DNA of 8,937 bases from Bacteroidota bacterium. GTDB taxonomy: Bacteria > Bacteroidota > Ignavibacteria > Ignavibacteriales > Ignavibacteriaceae. Below the pieces are notes generated by a model. That model made no database searches, was not told the origin of the DNA, and was given only the letters and a program-made list of their open reading frames with translations. Location: NCBI GenBank assembly GCA_021796135.1, contig JAJYOQ010000147.1, positions 1 to 8,937 on the forward strand. Direction: 5' to 3'. Position 1 is the stretch's first letter; each line of letters starts with the position of its first letter. A program made the translations under genes and the position numbers. Below are positions 1 through 6,147 of the stretch, piece by piece.

Positions 1-2
1 TT

Positions 3-30
3 CAAAATTCAGCATTCAAAATTCAAAATT
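3..30. repeat. Heptanucleotide tandem repeat downstream of the rhodanese-like gene
   Basis: Four consecutive 7-base units are visible on the + strand: CAAAATT, CAGCATT, CAAAATT, CAAAATT. Three are identical and one differs at two positions. The array starts 4 bases past the stop codon of the minus-strand operon and may continue beyond the window edge. It does not form a convincing hairpin, so I do not call it a terminator. Simple AT-rich repeats of this kind can be dispersed in a genome, but that cannot be judged from one copy. Confidence 0.6.
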
Positions 31-34
31 AAAA

Positions 35-634
35 CTAGCATCCTTCCCGGACCGCTTTTGATTTTCCGCTTTTTAAGTTATCTATGGATTGTGTCTGAGA
101 TACTTTATCCCCCGATAATTTACTCCTTAGTTCTAAAAGAGTCTGTAAATCCTTATCGCTCATTTGACTGGTGATTGTAATGCCAATTGGGTCAATTAAA
201 TATTTTTTAACAGCATCATACCCGCCTTTTATGGCATAAGCCCTTGTATTTTTTACCTGTCTTAAATATGCAACTGCATCTTGAGCATCACTTGTATTGT
301 TACCATAAACTAAAACTAAATCGTCTGCGTTCCAGCTTGCATTTTGCAATTGATCGAAAGTTTGGTTTATGGCTGCTTTTAAATGTGACTTTGAAAATTC
401 TTTGGAATCTCTTAAATCAATCCAATAACATTTTGTCTGATCATAAGAGTAAAAATTTGCAGCATCAAACGGTGAAATTGTAAAAATACCAGCTTCATTA
501 AAATTCTGCTGCTTTAATTGTCCCTCAACTACAAAAGGATTCTTAATGAATGATGATGTAGGAAAGAATGCTAATAAAATAGCTATAAGTAAACCTATCC
601 CCACAAGTGAAGATTTTTTATTTAGCTTAATCAT
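35..634 (-). CDS. Membrane-anchored rhodanese-like protein without the usual catalytic cysteine, ending in REGC
   Basis: The 199-residue product starts at an ATG that overlaps the upstream stop as ATGA. A TTG four codons earlier is possible but less likely. A short basic N-terminus (KLNKK) precedes a hydrophobic segment at about residues 9-29, so by the positive-inside rule the rest should face the periplasm. Residues about 52-148 resemble a single rhodanese domain: the DLRD motif at 73-76, an 'SHLKAAIN' stretch like the usual GHIPGAIN, and a VLVYG strand-loop followed by 'IKGGYDA'. Rhodaneses normally have the sulfur-carrying Cys right after VVY; here that position is Gly111 (YGNNTSD). The only cysteines are Cys69 and the last residue, Cys199. 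Residues about 150-199 are a polar linker ending AVREGC. Last gene of the sulfur operon. Inference: a sulfur-handling or scaffold protein using its terminal Cys rather than a classic sulfurtransferase. The fold call is fairly firm; the role is open. Confidence 0.78.
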   Translation of the reverse strand: MIKLNKKSSLVGIGLLIAILLAFFPTSSFIKNPFVVEGQLKQQNFNEAGIFTISPFDAANFYSYDQTKCYWIDLRDSKEFSKSHLKAAINQTFDQLQNASWNADDLVLVYGNNTSDAQDAVAYLRQVKNTRAYAIKGGYDAVKKYLIDPIGITITSQMSDKDLQTLLELRSKLSGDKVSQTQSIDNLKSGKSKAVREGC

Positions 635-1221
635 TTCTGTCCCCAAAATTTATATTGAAGCTTCCTCATTCCCAGACTTCCTAAAATAGCTAGGAGCGTA
701 ACTAACAATACTGCAAATCCAACATTTATATTAAGAAGCTGATCTATTCTCCAGGTTCCGTTGGAATTAGAATTGTAAAATTTTTCCCATAAAGGATAAA
801 AATCTCCGAAGATTAAACTGCCTAATAAAAATCCTCCCACAAATACCATAGCGTCAATCTTTCCGGTAACCATCGATGCTAAAGATGTGCCCGGACAGAA
901 TCCGCCGACAGCCATTCCTACTCCAAAAATAAGCCCGCCAACTACCATGGGTATCAAATATGACGGCAAAAAATAAAACTTGTTTAAGTCAATCAAACCT
1001 ACCAAGGATAATCCCCATAGCCCGATTGCTGCGGTTACTATCGCTGTGAACATGACAATGGGAACGTCAACGTCCTTCATATAAAATACTCCTGCAATCT
1101 TTTTAGAATTGGTAAATCCTGAACGCTGCAGCGCATATCCGAATAACACTCCTATCAATACTGCAAAAACAGTATTAACTCCGCCTGAAATTATACTATT
1201 TTTAACTAATGGTCCTATCAT
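631..1221 (-). CDS. YeeE/YedE-type half-size sulfur-compound transporter, second of the pair
   Basis: A 196-residue hydrophobic protein with about five likely membrane segments (near residues 12-31, 53-76, 86-107, 122-140, 166-184). The signature is GGFCPGT at 107-112, the second-half motif of the YeeE/YedE (TsuA, PmpB-like) family, in which conserved cysteines pass thiosulfate or related sulfur species through the membrane. Cys109 is its only cysteine. Full TsuA-type transporters are about twice this size, so it probably pairs with the preceding half-size protein. The start chosen is the ATG that overlaps the previous stop as ATGA and sits 8 bases after AGGAGG. An ATG six bases upstream is too close to that ribosome site, and a longer open frame reaching 1398 has no support. 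Inference: imports or relays a sulfur species handled by the periplasmic enzyme of the operon. Exact substrate unknown. Confidence 0.88.
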   Translation of the reverse strand: MIGPLVKNSIISGGVNTVFAVLIGVLFGYALQRSGFTNSKKIAGVFYMKDVDVPIVMFTAIVTAAIGLWGLSLVGLIDLNKFYFLPSYLIPMVVGGLIFGVGMAVGGFCPGTSLASMVTGKIDAMVFVGGFLLGSLIFGDFYPLWEKFYNSNSNGTWRIDQLLNINVGFAVLLVTLLAILGSLGMRKLQYKFWGQK

Positions 1222-1727
1222 ATCCATTGCCTCCTGACAAAATATGCTACGGCAAAACCGCCTGCAAAAATTGAAAACATAAAAGCCCACGATCCCACCG
1301 AGAGTTCTGCCCCTCCTACTAACGCCTGACCGCTTGTACAGCCCCTCGCCATTCTTGCTGCATAACCGACCAGGATTCCTCCTGCTAGCGCATACCACAA
1401 TCTTCCTTTATTAGAAATATTGGGTCCCTTTAATACTTCGATCTTTGAGTCGCCCGAAACAATTCCTGCTATAAAACTCCCGATTAAAATTCCGATTGCC
1501 ATATAAACTAAATAATCGTCTAATGGATTGGCGCCGTTTTCAAAAAGCTTTGAAAAATATTTACTCGATTGAGTTACTGACGGCAAAAAAAGATTTTGGA
1601 GCCACGCAGCAACTGCAGTTAATGCTCCCGATACGCCAAGCCCACGACCGGATATAAAGAATGTTAATGTCATTGCTATACCAATCATTACCCCGCCAAA
1701 AATTGGGTTCCATAATTCCTTTTTCAT
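1218..1727 (-). CDS. YeeE/YedE-type half-size sulfur-compound transporter, first of the pair
   Basis: A 169-residue integral membrane protein with likely helices near residues 8-25, 30-48, 72-91, 112-128 and 144-164. It carries two family motifs: an N-terminal GRGLGVSGAL (27-36) and R-M-A-R-G-C-T-S-G-Q (125-134), the GCTSG motif of the YeeE/YedE (PmpA/TsuA-like) family. Cys130 is its only cysteine and matches a cysteine used by thiosulfate-transporting relatives. The ATG overlaps the cytochrome b stop as ATGA, with GGAG 7 bases upstream, implying translational coupling. It overlaps the next half transporter in the same way, so the two are probably made in equal amounts and form one heteromeric channel. 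Known for the family: uptake of thiosulfate or other sulfur compounds. Inferred: coupling to the molybdoenzyme upstream, an unusual setting compared with the usual YeeE-TusA pairs. Confidence 0.88.
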   Translation of the reverse strand: MKKELWNPIFGGVMIGIAMTLTFFISGRGLGVSGALTAVAAWLQNLFLPSVTQSSKYFSKLFENGANPLDDYLVYMAIGILIGSFIAGIVSGDSKIEVLKGPNISNKGRLWYALAGGILVGYAARMARGCTSGQALVGGAELSVGSWAFMFSIFAGGFAVAYFVRRQWI

Positions 1728-2623
1728 ATTTCATCTCCGCTTATGTCAAAGATTTTACCTTTAGATAGATGGTCCTTAATATTTTTGCATTCTTCTAATT
1801 CCGGTAAATGAATGCCGTCTTTTTTAAGTTCTTCTGAAAAAAATGCATGCTCGTCATTTTTTACTTCTTTCCACCATTTATAGTGGTGTAAATATGCATA
1901 CAGTTCATTTACTTTTCCTGTAATCATCGAAAAGAAAGCCGGACGTTCTTCAGGGAAAAGTGCCGCCATGTAAACATGTACAAAAACTCCGGCAAATACC
2001 GACATTGTGGCTACAAAATGCAGCATCATTGCCCACTGAATAATTGCTGGATGCCCGATATGAAATGCCATTATCGGTCCGGTAATCATTAATGTTATTG
2101 TGCTGAACGCAACTACTACAGCATAAGCTTTTTGTCCGGCATTGTATTCACCCTGCGGAGGCATTTTGTGATGGCTTAATTTGCCCATTAAATTCAGAGC
2201 TTTTGCCGGGAACCATTTAATATCATCTTTATCAATTGTTAAATCATGTTTGATGAAATCAAGTACGTAGTTTTTGTAACCGAATACACCATACAATAGA
2301 AGTGTGCTGACCCAGAAAACTCCCATTGCAATATGAAAGTGAAGCATTGCACTCCTGGTGCCAAAAATTCCGTCCATCATATTGATATACCATTCCGGTG
2401 CGAAACGAAGATAACTTGCGGATAGAAGCGCTACTCCTGTAAAGATCAGAAGAAACCATGATATTGCATTCACCCAGTGAAGTGTAACCCCCGCAACTCC
2501 ATGTTTTTTCATAACGCGGTTTGCAAGGATTCTTTTTTCTTCAAATGATAAATGCCGGGCGCCTTTCAGAAGATCATGATCTAAGGCAATGTCTTCATTT
2601 AATTTACTTACACCTTTACCCAT
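1724..2623 (-). CDS. Di-heme cytochrome b membrane subunit, FdnI/formate dehydrogenase gamma-like
   Basis: A 299-residue protein with four probable transmembrane helices (near residues 48-70, 92-115, 165-188, 196-221) and long hydrophilic ends. Candidate heme ligands are His49 (TLHW), His95/His97 (MLHFH), His202 (MLHF) and His216 (FVHVY). The last two are 14 residues apart, as in E. coli FdnI. The loop PPQGEYNAGQK (155-165) is a hallmark of the FdnI/FdoI cytochrome b556 family. It should exchange electrons between the menaquinone pool and the iron-sulfur subunit, at the inner membrane. The N-terminal extension of about 40 residues and the charged C-terminal tail of about 70 residues are longer than in the simplest members. 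Start: ATG with AGGAG 6 bases upstream; the ribosome site overlaps the stop of the preceding gene. The pairing suggests an FdnI-type anchor was used here instead of the NrfD/PsrC or PhsC anchor more common with this enzyme class. Confidence 0.9.
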   Translation of the reverse strand: MGKGVSKLNEDIALDHDLLKGARHLSFEEKRILANRVMKKHGVAGVTLHWVNAISWFLLIFTGVALLSASYLRFAPEWYINMMDGIFGTRSAMLHFHIAMGVFWVSTLLLYGVFGYKNYVLDFIKHDLTIDKDDIKWFPAKALNLMGKLSHHKMPPQGEYNAGQKAYAVVVAFSTITLMITGPIMAFHIGHPAIIQWAMMLHFVATMSVFAGVFVHVYMAALFPEERPAFFSMITGKVNELYAYLHHYKWWKEVKNDEHAFFSEELKKDGIHLPELEECKNIKDHLSKGKIFDISGDEI

Positions 2624-2626
2624 AAA

Positions 2627-3355
2627 TTACTCCTTTATGTCGCTTTCGCCTTTAAATAATTGTGCTGCAAATGCTGCCATTTGCCCTAAGAACGTTGCAC
2701 CGATTGCTATATAAAACATCGGCTTTAATACCTTCGACCATAATTTTTGAGGGGTTGGCATATTGGGAATTTTTGGCGGAAAAGCTGCCTGAACTACAGG
2801 GAAATTATTATGACTGTCTAAATAATAAATATTCGGACCTACATTAACTTTATCGGAAATATTTGCTTTCGCTCCGTTTGCTACAAGTTTTGCTACATTA
2901 GAATTAGGGTCATCAAGATCACCGAAAATTCTTGCGCTTGCTATGCATGTGGCTACGCATGCGGGCTCTAATCCATCTTTAATTCTGTCGGCACAGAAAT
3001 CGCATTTATCAACTTTTTCATTATTTGGATTTATGTATCTGGCTCCGTATGGGCATGCCTCAACACATAGTCCGCAGCCGATACAAAGACCTTTGTCTAC
3101 AACAACAATTCCGTCTGCTCTCTTATATGTCGCTCCGGTCGGACATGCCTTTACACAAGGGGCATCATCACAATGATTGCACAATCCTACGTAGCTGACT
3201 TTTTTAATATCCGGATAAACGCCTTCGGGACGTAAATCGTGTACCCAATTTCGGTAATATGGAACAGGGACATCATAATGCGTACGGCAAGCCACTTCAC
3301 ATGCATGGCATGCAACGCATCGATCCATATCTATTACCATCGCATATTTACTCAT
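2627..3355 (-). CDS. Four-cluster [4Fe-4S] ferredoxin-type electron transfer subunit with C-terminal membrane anchor
   Basis: A 242-residue protein with sixteen cysteines in four groups: C13/C16/C19/C23, C59/C62/C67/C71, C91/C94/C97/C101 and C118/C121/C133/C137. This is the pattern of the PsrB/PhsB/FdnH/DmsB family, which wires electrons from a molybdopterin catalytic subunit to a membrane quinone protein. A hydrophobic segment at about 211-233 near the C-terminus resembles the FdnH anchor helix and fits an FdnI-type partner. No signal peptide is present; such subunits are typically exported as a folded complex with the Tat-bearing catalytic subunit. The ATG follows AGGAGA that overlaps the upstream TAG stop; 9 bases separate it from the molybdoenzyme gene and 3 from the cytochrome gene. 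The family is clear; the electron direction cannot be read from sequence. Confidence 0.94.
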   Translation of the reverse strand: MSKYAMVIDMDRCVACHACEVACRTHYDVPVPYYRNWVHDLRPEGVYPDIKKVSYVGLCNHCDDAPCVKACPTGATYKRADGIVVVDKGLCIGCGLCVEACPYGARYINPNNEKVDKCDFCADRIKDGLEPACVATCIASARIFGDLDDPNSNVAKLVANGAKANISDKVNVGPNIYYLDSHNNFPVVQAAFPPKIPNMPTPQKLWSKVLKPMFYIAIGATFLGQMAAFAAQLFKGESDIKE

Positions 3356-3364
3356 CTTATTCTC

Positions 3365-5713
3365 CTAACACCCTTCCCTAATAGCCGATTGTTTTTTCTT
3401 CGGCTGAATATTAAATGTTTTGTTTTGCTCTGTTTGCTGTTGAACTCCGGATACTTTATTTGCACTTACTCCGGTCATGCTTACTTCAACTGTGGGCGAA
3501 AGAATATTATTATCTTTAATAATTCTAACATGATTAGTCCTTAATCCCGTCCCTCCACTTATCGGATCTGTCGTATATTTGGAAATAAGATTATTATCCG
3601 AAACATTCTTCCGTGTGTAATTTAACAGACCTCTGTCGTTTCCTCCGAATCCGTGAGGCAGAAAGACTGCATCAGGTCTCATTCCGGGTGTCATTAATAT
3701 TTTTATTTTATCTGACTTTATTCCATCCTGGTTTTCAACAATAACTTCATCTTCATTTTGTAATCCCATGCTTCTTCCGATAGTCTCATTTACCCATAAA
3801 TGCGGTTCGGAAATTATAGTATTTAAAAAAGGATTGCTCTCTGTTTTTCCGTGTGAATGCACGGGCATCAAACCGTATACTAATCTAAAATATCCTTTAG
3901 GCGGATCGTTTACTGGCTGATAAACGGGCAGAGGATCAAATCCAAGATCTTTTAATTCTTTAGAATATATTTGAACTTTTTTATCAGCTGTCTTAAATTT
4001 ATAAGTCTCCCCTTTATCCAAATATGGCTTTGCAGGAAAAGTTACTACCCCGTCTTTTTTCAATTTAGTAAATGATACGCCCGAATCTTTTAACTGAAAC
4101 TTTATTACATCTTCATAGTCATCATATGGGTAAAATGCAGCTAGTCCCAATCTTTTACCGATTTCTTTTGCAATCCACCAGCCTGGCTTTGTATTGAATT
4201 GTCTTTTAACTACCGGCTGTCTTAAAGATACATATTGCTCTTTCCATCCCGAAACAGTAATAAGAGAATCATATCTTTCTAAATAAGTATCTTCGGGAAG
4301 TATAATATCAGCATACCATGTTGGTTCTGTAGGACGTACATCGACAACTGCATAAAAATCTAAATTATCAATTGCTTTTTTTGTATCGTTTTTATTGGGA
4401 ATGCTGTTAAAAATATTTTGTCCGAAGACCATCCATGATTTAATTGGATATGGCTGCTGCGAAATCGTAGCTTTTACTAATTCCTGAGTTAATCCTTCGC
4501 CGGGATTAGCAAATGGATATCGGTAACCTGCCCCGTCAACTCTTTGTCTCTTCGGTTTGGGAGCATCGGGTATATTTAATCCATTGTAACTTATCGGCAA
4601 TTTAGAATTTAAGAAATATCCGCCCTTTTGTCCCCATGTGCCCAAAATAGCTGCAAGTATTGCCATCGATCTTGCACGTTGAACATCATTACCGTACCAT
4701 GCAACATGACGTCCGGGATGAATTAATACTGCAGGCTTGGCTGCTATCATTGCTTCAGCGGTTTCTCTTATAACTGCTGCCGGTATTTCAGTGATTTTTT
4801 CTGCCCACTCGGGAGTAAAATCTATTACGTGCTTTTCTAATTCTGTAAAACCGGTTGTATTATTCCTAACAAAGTTTTCGTCGTATCCCTTTTCTTTTAT
4901 AATTACATTTATCCATGCAAGTACAAGCGCTGTGTCTGTGCCTGGTTTAATTGGAAGCCACCATTTAGCTTTACTGGCTGCTGTCGAAAATCGAGGATCT
5001 ACAGCAATAACTTGTGCCCCGTTTGCAATTCCGTCCGTAAAATCAATCATTTGCCCGGTGTGAATATTCTCTCCTAGATGACTCCCAATCAAAGCTATTA
5101 CTTTCGCATTGGCTAAGTCAATTCTTTCCGGCGATCCAATATTTTCTCCATAGGTTAACTCATAACCAACATCTCGCGATCCTTTGCACTGTGCAAATGA
5201 GGGAGCCGCACTATTTGGAGAACCCCAAAAGTTATACATGTCAGTTATAAAATATCCGGATGCACCATGAGAAAACAAAGCGTTTGATTCAATTCCGTAT
5301 TTCTTTGCAACATTAGATAGCTTTTCTGCGGTGTAGTCTAAGGCTTCGTCCCATGAAATTTCTTTCCATTTCCCGCTTCCTCTTTCACCGACACGAATCA
5401 TTGGACCTTTTAGCCTGTCGGTTTCATAAACCAATGCAACTCCCGCATTTCCGCGGGCACATATTTTTCCTCGATTGTTCGGGTGAAGGGGATTGCCTTC
5501 AATATTTTTTAAAACTCCGTCTTCTACTGTGGCAACTATACCGCATCTCCAAAAACATTGCTCGCAAACGCTTGGTATTCTTTCAATTCTTTTTGGTTCG
5601 TTTCTAACTGCGGCTTTTACTTTTGATGCGGAAGAGGAAACTCCGATTGCTGCACCGGCACCTACCGTCCCGCCTATTTTTATAAAAGAACGCCGGGAAA
5701 TTTTGTTATCCAA
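3365..5713 (-). CDS. Tat-exported molybdopterin oxidoreductase, PsrA/PhsA-type, with REGC tail
   Basis: A 782-residue catalytic subunit. The Tat signal S-R-R-S-F-I-K lies at residues 6-12, followed by a Gly/Ala-rich hydrophobic stretch and a likely cleavage near 33-35. A [4Fe-4S] binding domain follows with C50-x2-C53-x3-C57-x27-C85 and the ICARG motif. Cys176 (SFAQCKGS) is the probable Mo ligand, which fits a PsrA/PhsA-like rather than Ser- or SeCys-ligated enzyme. A molybdopterin-dinucleotide binding domain spans about 608-735, including HSHGKTESNP. The last 47 residues (about 736-782) are a polar extension beyond that domain, ending AIREGC. Only six cysteines exist in the protein: four cluster, one Mo and the terminal Cys782. 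The start is TTG with GGAG 6 bases upstream, placing the Tat motif correctly. Likely reaction: reduction (or oxidation) of polysulfide, thiosulfate, tetrathionate or a similar compound in the periplasm. Arsenate reductase relatives share the fold, but the operon's transporters and rhodanese favour sulfur. Substrate and direction are not certain. Confidence 0.93.
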   Translation of the reverse strand: MDNKISRRSFIKIGGTVGAGAAIGVSSSASKVKAAVRNEPKRIERIPSVCEQCFWRCGIVATVEDGVLKNIEGNPLHPNNRGKICARGNAGVALVYETDRLKGPMIRVGERGSGKWKEISWDEALDYTAEKLSNVAKKYGIESNALFSHGASGYFITDMYNFWGSPNSAAPSFAQCKGSRDVGYELTYGENIGSPERIDLANAKVIALIGSHLGENIHTGQMIDFTDGIANGAQVIAVDPRFSTAASKAKWWLPIKPGTDTALVLAWINVIIKEKGYDENFVRNNTTGFTELEKHVIDFTPEWAEKITEIPAAVIRETAEAMIAAKPAVLIHPGRHVAWYGNDVQRARSMAILAAILGTWGQKGGYFLNSKLPISYNGLNIPDAPKPKRQRVDGAGYRYPFANPGEGLTQELVKATISQQPYPIKSWMVFGQNIFNSIPNKNDTKKAIDNLDFYAVVDVRPTEPTWYADIILPEDTYLERYDSLITVSGWKEQYVSLRQPVVKRQFNTKPGWWIAKEIGKRLGLAAFYPYDDYEDVIKFQLKDSGVSFTKLKKDGVVTFPAKPYLDKGETYKFKTADKKVQIYSKELKDLGFDPLPVYQPVNDPPKGYFRLVYGLMPVHSHGKTESNPFLNTIISEPHLWVNETIGRSMGLQNEDEVIVENQDGIKSDKIKILMTPGMRPDAVFLPHGFGGNDRGLLNYTRKNVSDNNLISKYTTDPISGGTGLRTNHVRIIKDNNILSPTVEVSMTGVSANKVSGVQQQTEQNKTFNIQPKKKQSAIREGC

Positions 5714-5778
5714 AGACTACTCCAGTTTTTATGTTTCTATCTAATATGATATATAATGTAGAAATCTTTTTTCTTAAA

Positions 5779-5827
5779 TCTATCAATGCTTCTATAGCAA
5801 CTTATCATATGAAAAATGATTGATAGA
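5779..5827. promoter_or_regulatory. Widely spaced 9-base inverted repeat
   Basis: TCTATCAAT at 5779-5787 is the exact reverse complement of ATTGATAGA at 5819-5827, with a 31-base spacer. It lies 66-114 bases upstream of the molybdoenzyme start codon, within the expected leader or promoter of the operon. A further TATCAA lies at 5845-5850. The region is AT-rich, so chance pairing is possible. It could be a DNA-binding site pair or an mRNA leader stem. Confidence 0.3.
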
Positions 5828-5855
5828 ATTCTGATATTTATAATTATCAAATTCT

Positions 5856-5884
5856 TTGCCAATACAAATAACTTTCGTTGGCAA
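5856..5884. promoter_or_regulatory. Inverted repeat TTGCCAA-N15-TTGGCAA, candidate operator
   Basis: Perfect 7-base arms at 5856-5862 and 5878-5884 are separated by 15 bases, giving a centre-to-centre distance of 22 bases, about two helical turns. The arms include GC pairs in an otherwise AT-rich stretch. There is no following T-run, so it is not a terminator. It lies about 145-170 bases upstream of the sulfur operon's first codon. This geometry suits a dimeric regulator. Confidence 0.4.
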
Positions 5885-5975
5885 TCAAACTATAGAGTAT
5901 TGAATTCAAGCTTTTTTGCATTAAAAAGAAAAGACTTGTCATTTGTCTGTTACATGGGAAATTGAACGCAATAAT

Positions 5976-5991
5976 TATTTGCACGCAAATA
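5976..5991. promoter_or_regulatory. Near-perfect palindrome TATTTGC-AC-GCAAATA, candidate operator
   Basis: The 16-base element has 7-base arms that are exact reverse complements around a 2-base centre. It sits in the middle of the divergent region, about 263 bases from the molybdoenzyme start and 157 from the thioesterase start. Compact symmetry of this type is typical of a transcription factor dimer site. Which regulator binds and which gene it serves cannot be told. Confidence 0.45.
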
Positions 5992-6083
5992 TTGATATTA
6001 GCAACTAATTTCGGAGAATATTGTTGTTTCCCTTTTGTTTTTTTAAAAATTTCTTCGCTTTTAACTTTTCCCTTAACATAATT

Positions 6084-6111
6084 TTGAATGGAAAATAATT
6101 TTCGATATTAT
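6084..6111 (+). promoter_or_regulatory. Candidate sigma-70-like promoter for the thioesterase gene
   Basis: TTGAAT (6084-6089) and TATTAT (6106-6111) are separated by 16 bases and match the -35 and -10 consensus at four and five of six positions. The predicted start of transcription is about 30 bases before the ATG. An overlapping TAATTTTG at 6079-6086 resembles a Bacteroidota-type -7 box but has no partner at the right distance. AT-richness makes either match weak evidence. Confidence 0.35.
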
Positions 6112-6147
6112 TAACAAATTGATTTTTAAAAAGGAGTTTGTCTAAAG

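Larger units (their letters stand above)
5714..6147. other. 434-base divergent intergenic region, no gene, several inverted repeats
   Basis: This lies between the start of the minus-strand sulfur operon and the plus-strand thioesterase gene. It is strongly AT-rich and I found no open frame with a ribosome site and coding character. It holds at least three inverted repeats listed separately and a 10-base palindrome TTGAATTCAA at 5900-5909. I could not pick a convincing -35/-10 pair for the sulfur operon by eye. That could mean an activator-dependent promoter or consensus sequences that differ from E. coli. Confidence 0.6.

Noticed and set aside
3..30. CRISPR-like repeat
   Set aside because: The units are 7 bases and directly adjacent, with no spacers.
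1228..1398. Extension of the second YeeE-type gene to an upstream in-frame start at 1398
   Set aside because: The extra residues are Arg/Cys-rich, unlike the family, and lie entirely within the preceding transporter gene. An ATGA overlap with AGGAGG marks the real start.
631..1727. The two YeeE-type genes as one transporter broken by a frameshift
   Set aside because: Each half has its own ribosome site, start, complete motif set and stop, and half-size pairs are known in this family.
2943..3176. Plus-strand open frames opposite the iron-sulfur and molybdoenzyme genes, including 3239-3544, 4737-5063 and 5493-5744
   Set aside because: They are antisense to well-supported conserved proteins, and the translated sequences show no family resemblance.
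38..3385. REGC tails as a recent DNA duplication
   Set aside because: Nearly all codons of the shared tail differ at one or more bases and the preceding sequences do not align.
3365..5713. Formate dehydrogenase or respiratory arsenate reductase catalytic subunit
   Set aside because: There is no in-frame TGA/SeCys, the Mo-ligand region and HSHGKTESNP segment look PsrA/PhsA-like, and the neighbours are sulfur transporters and a rhodanese-like protein. Arsenate reduction cannot be fully excluded.
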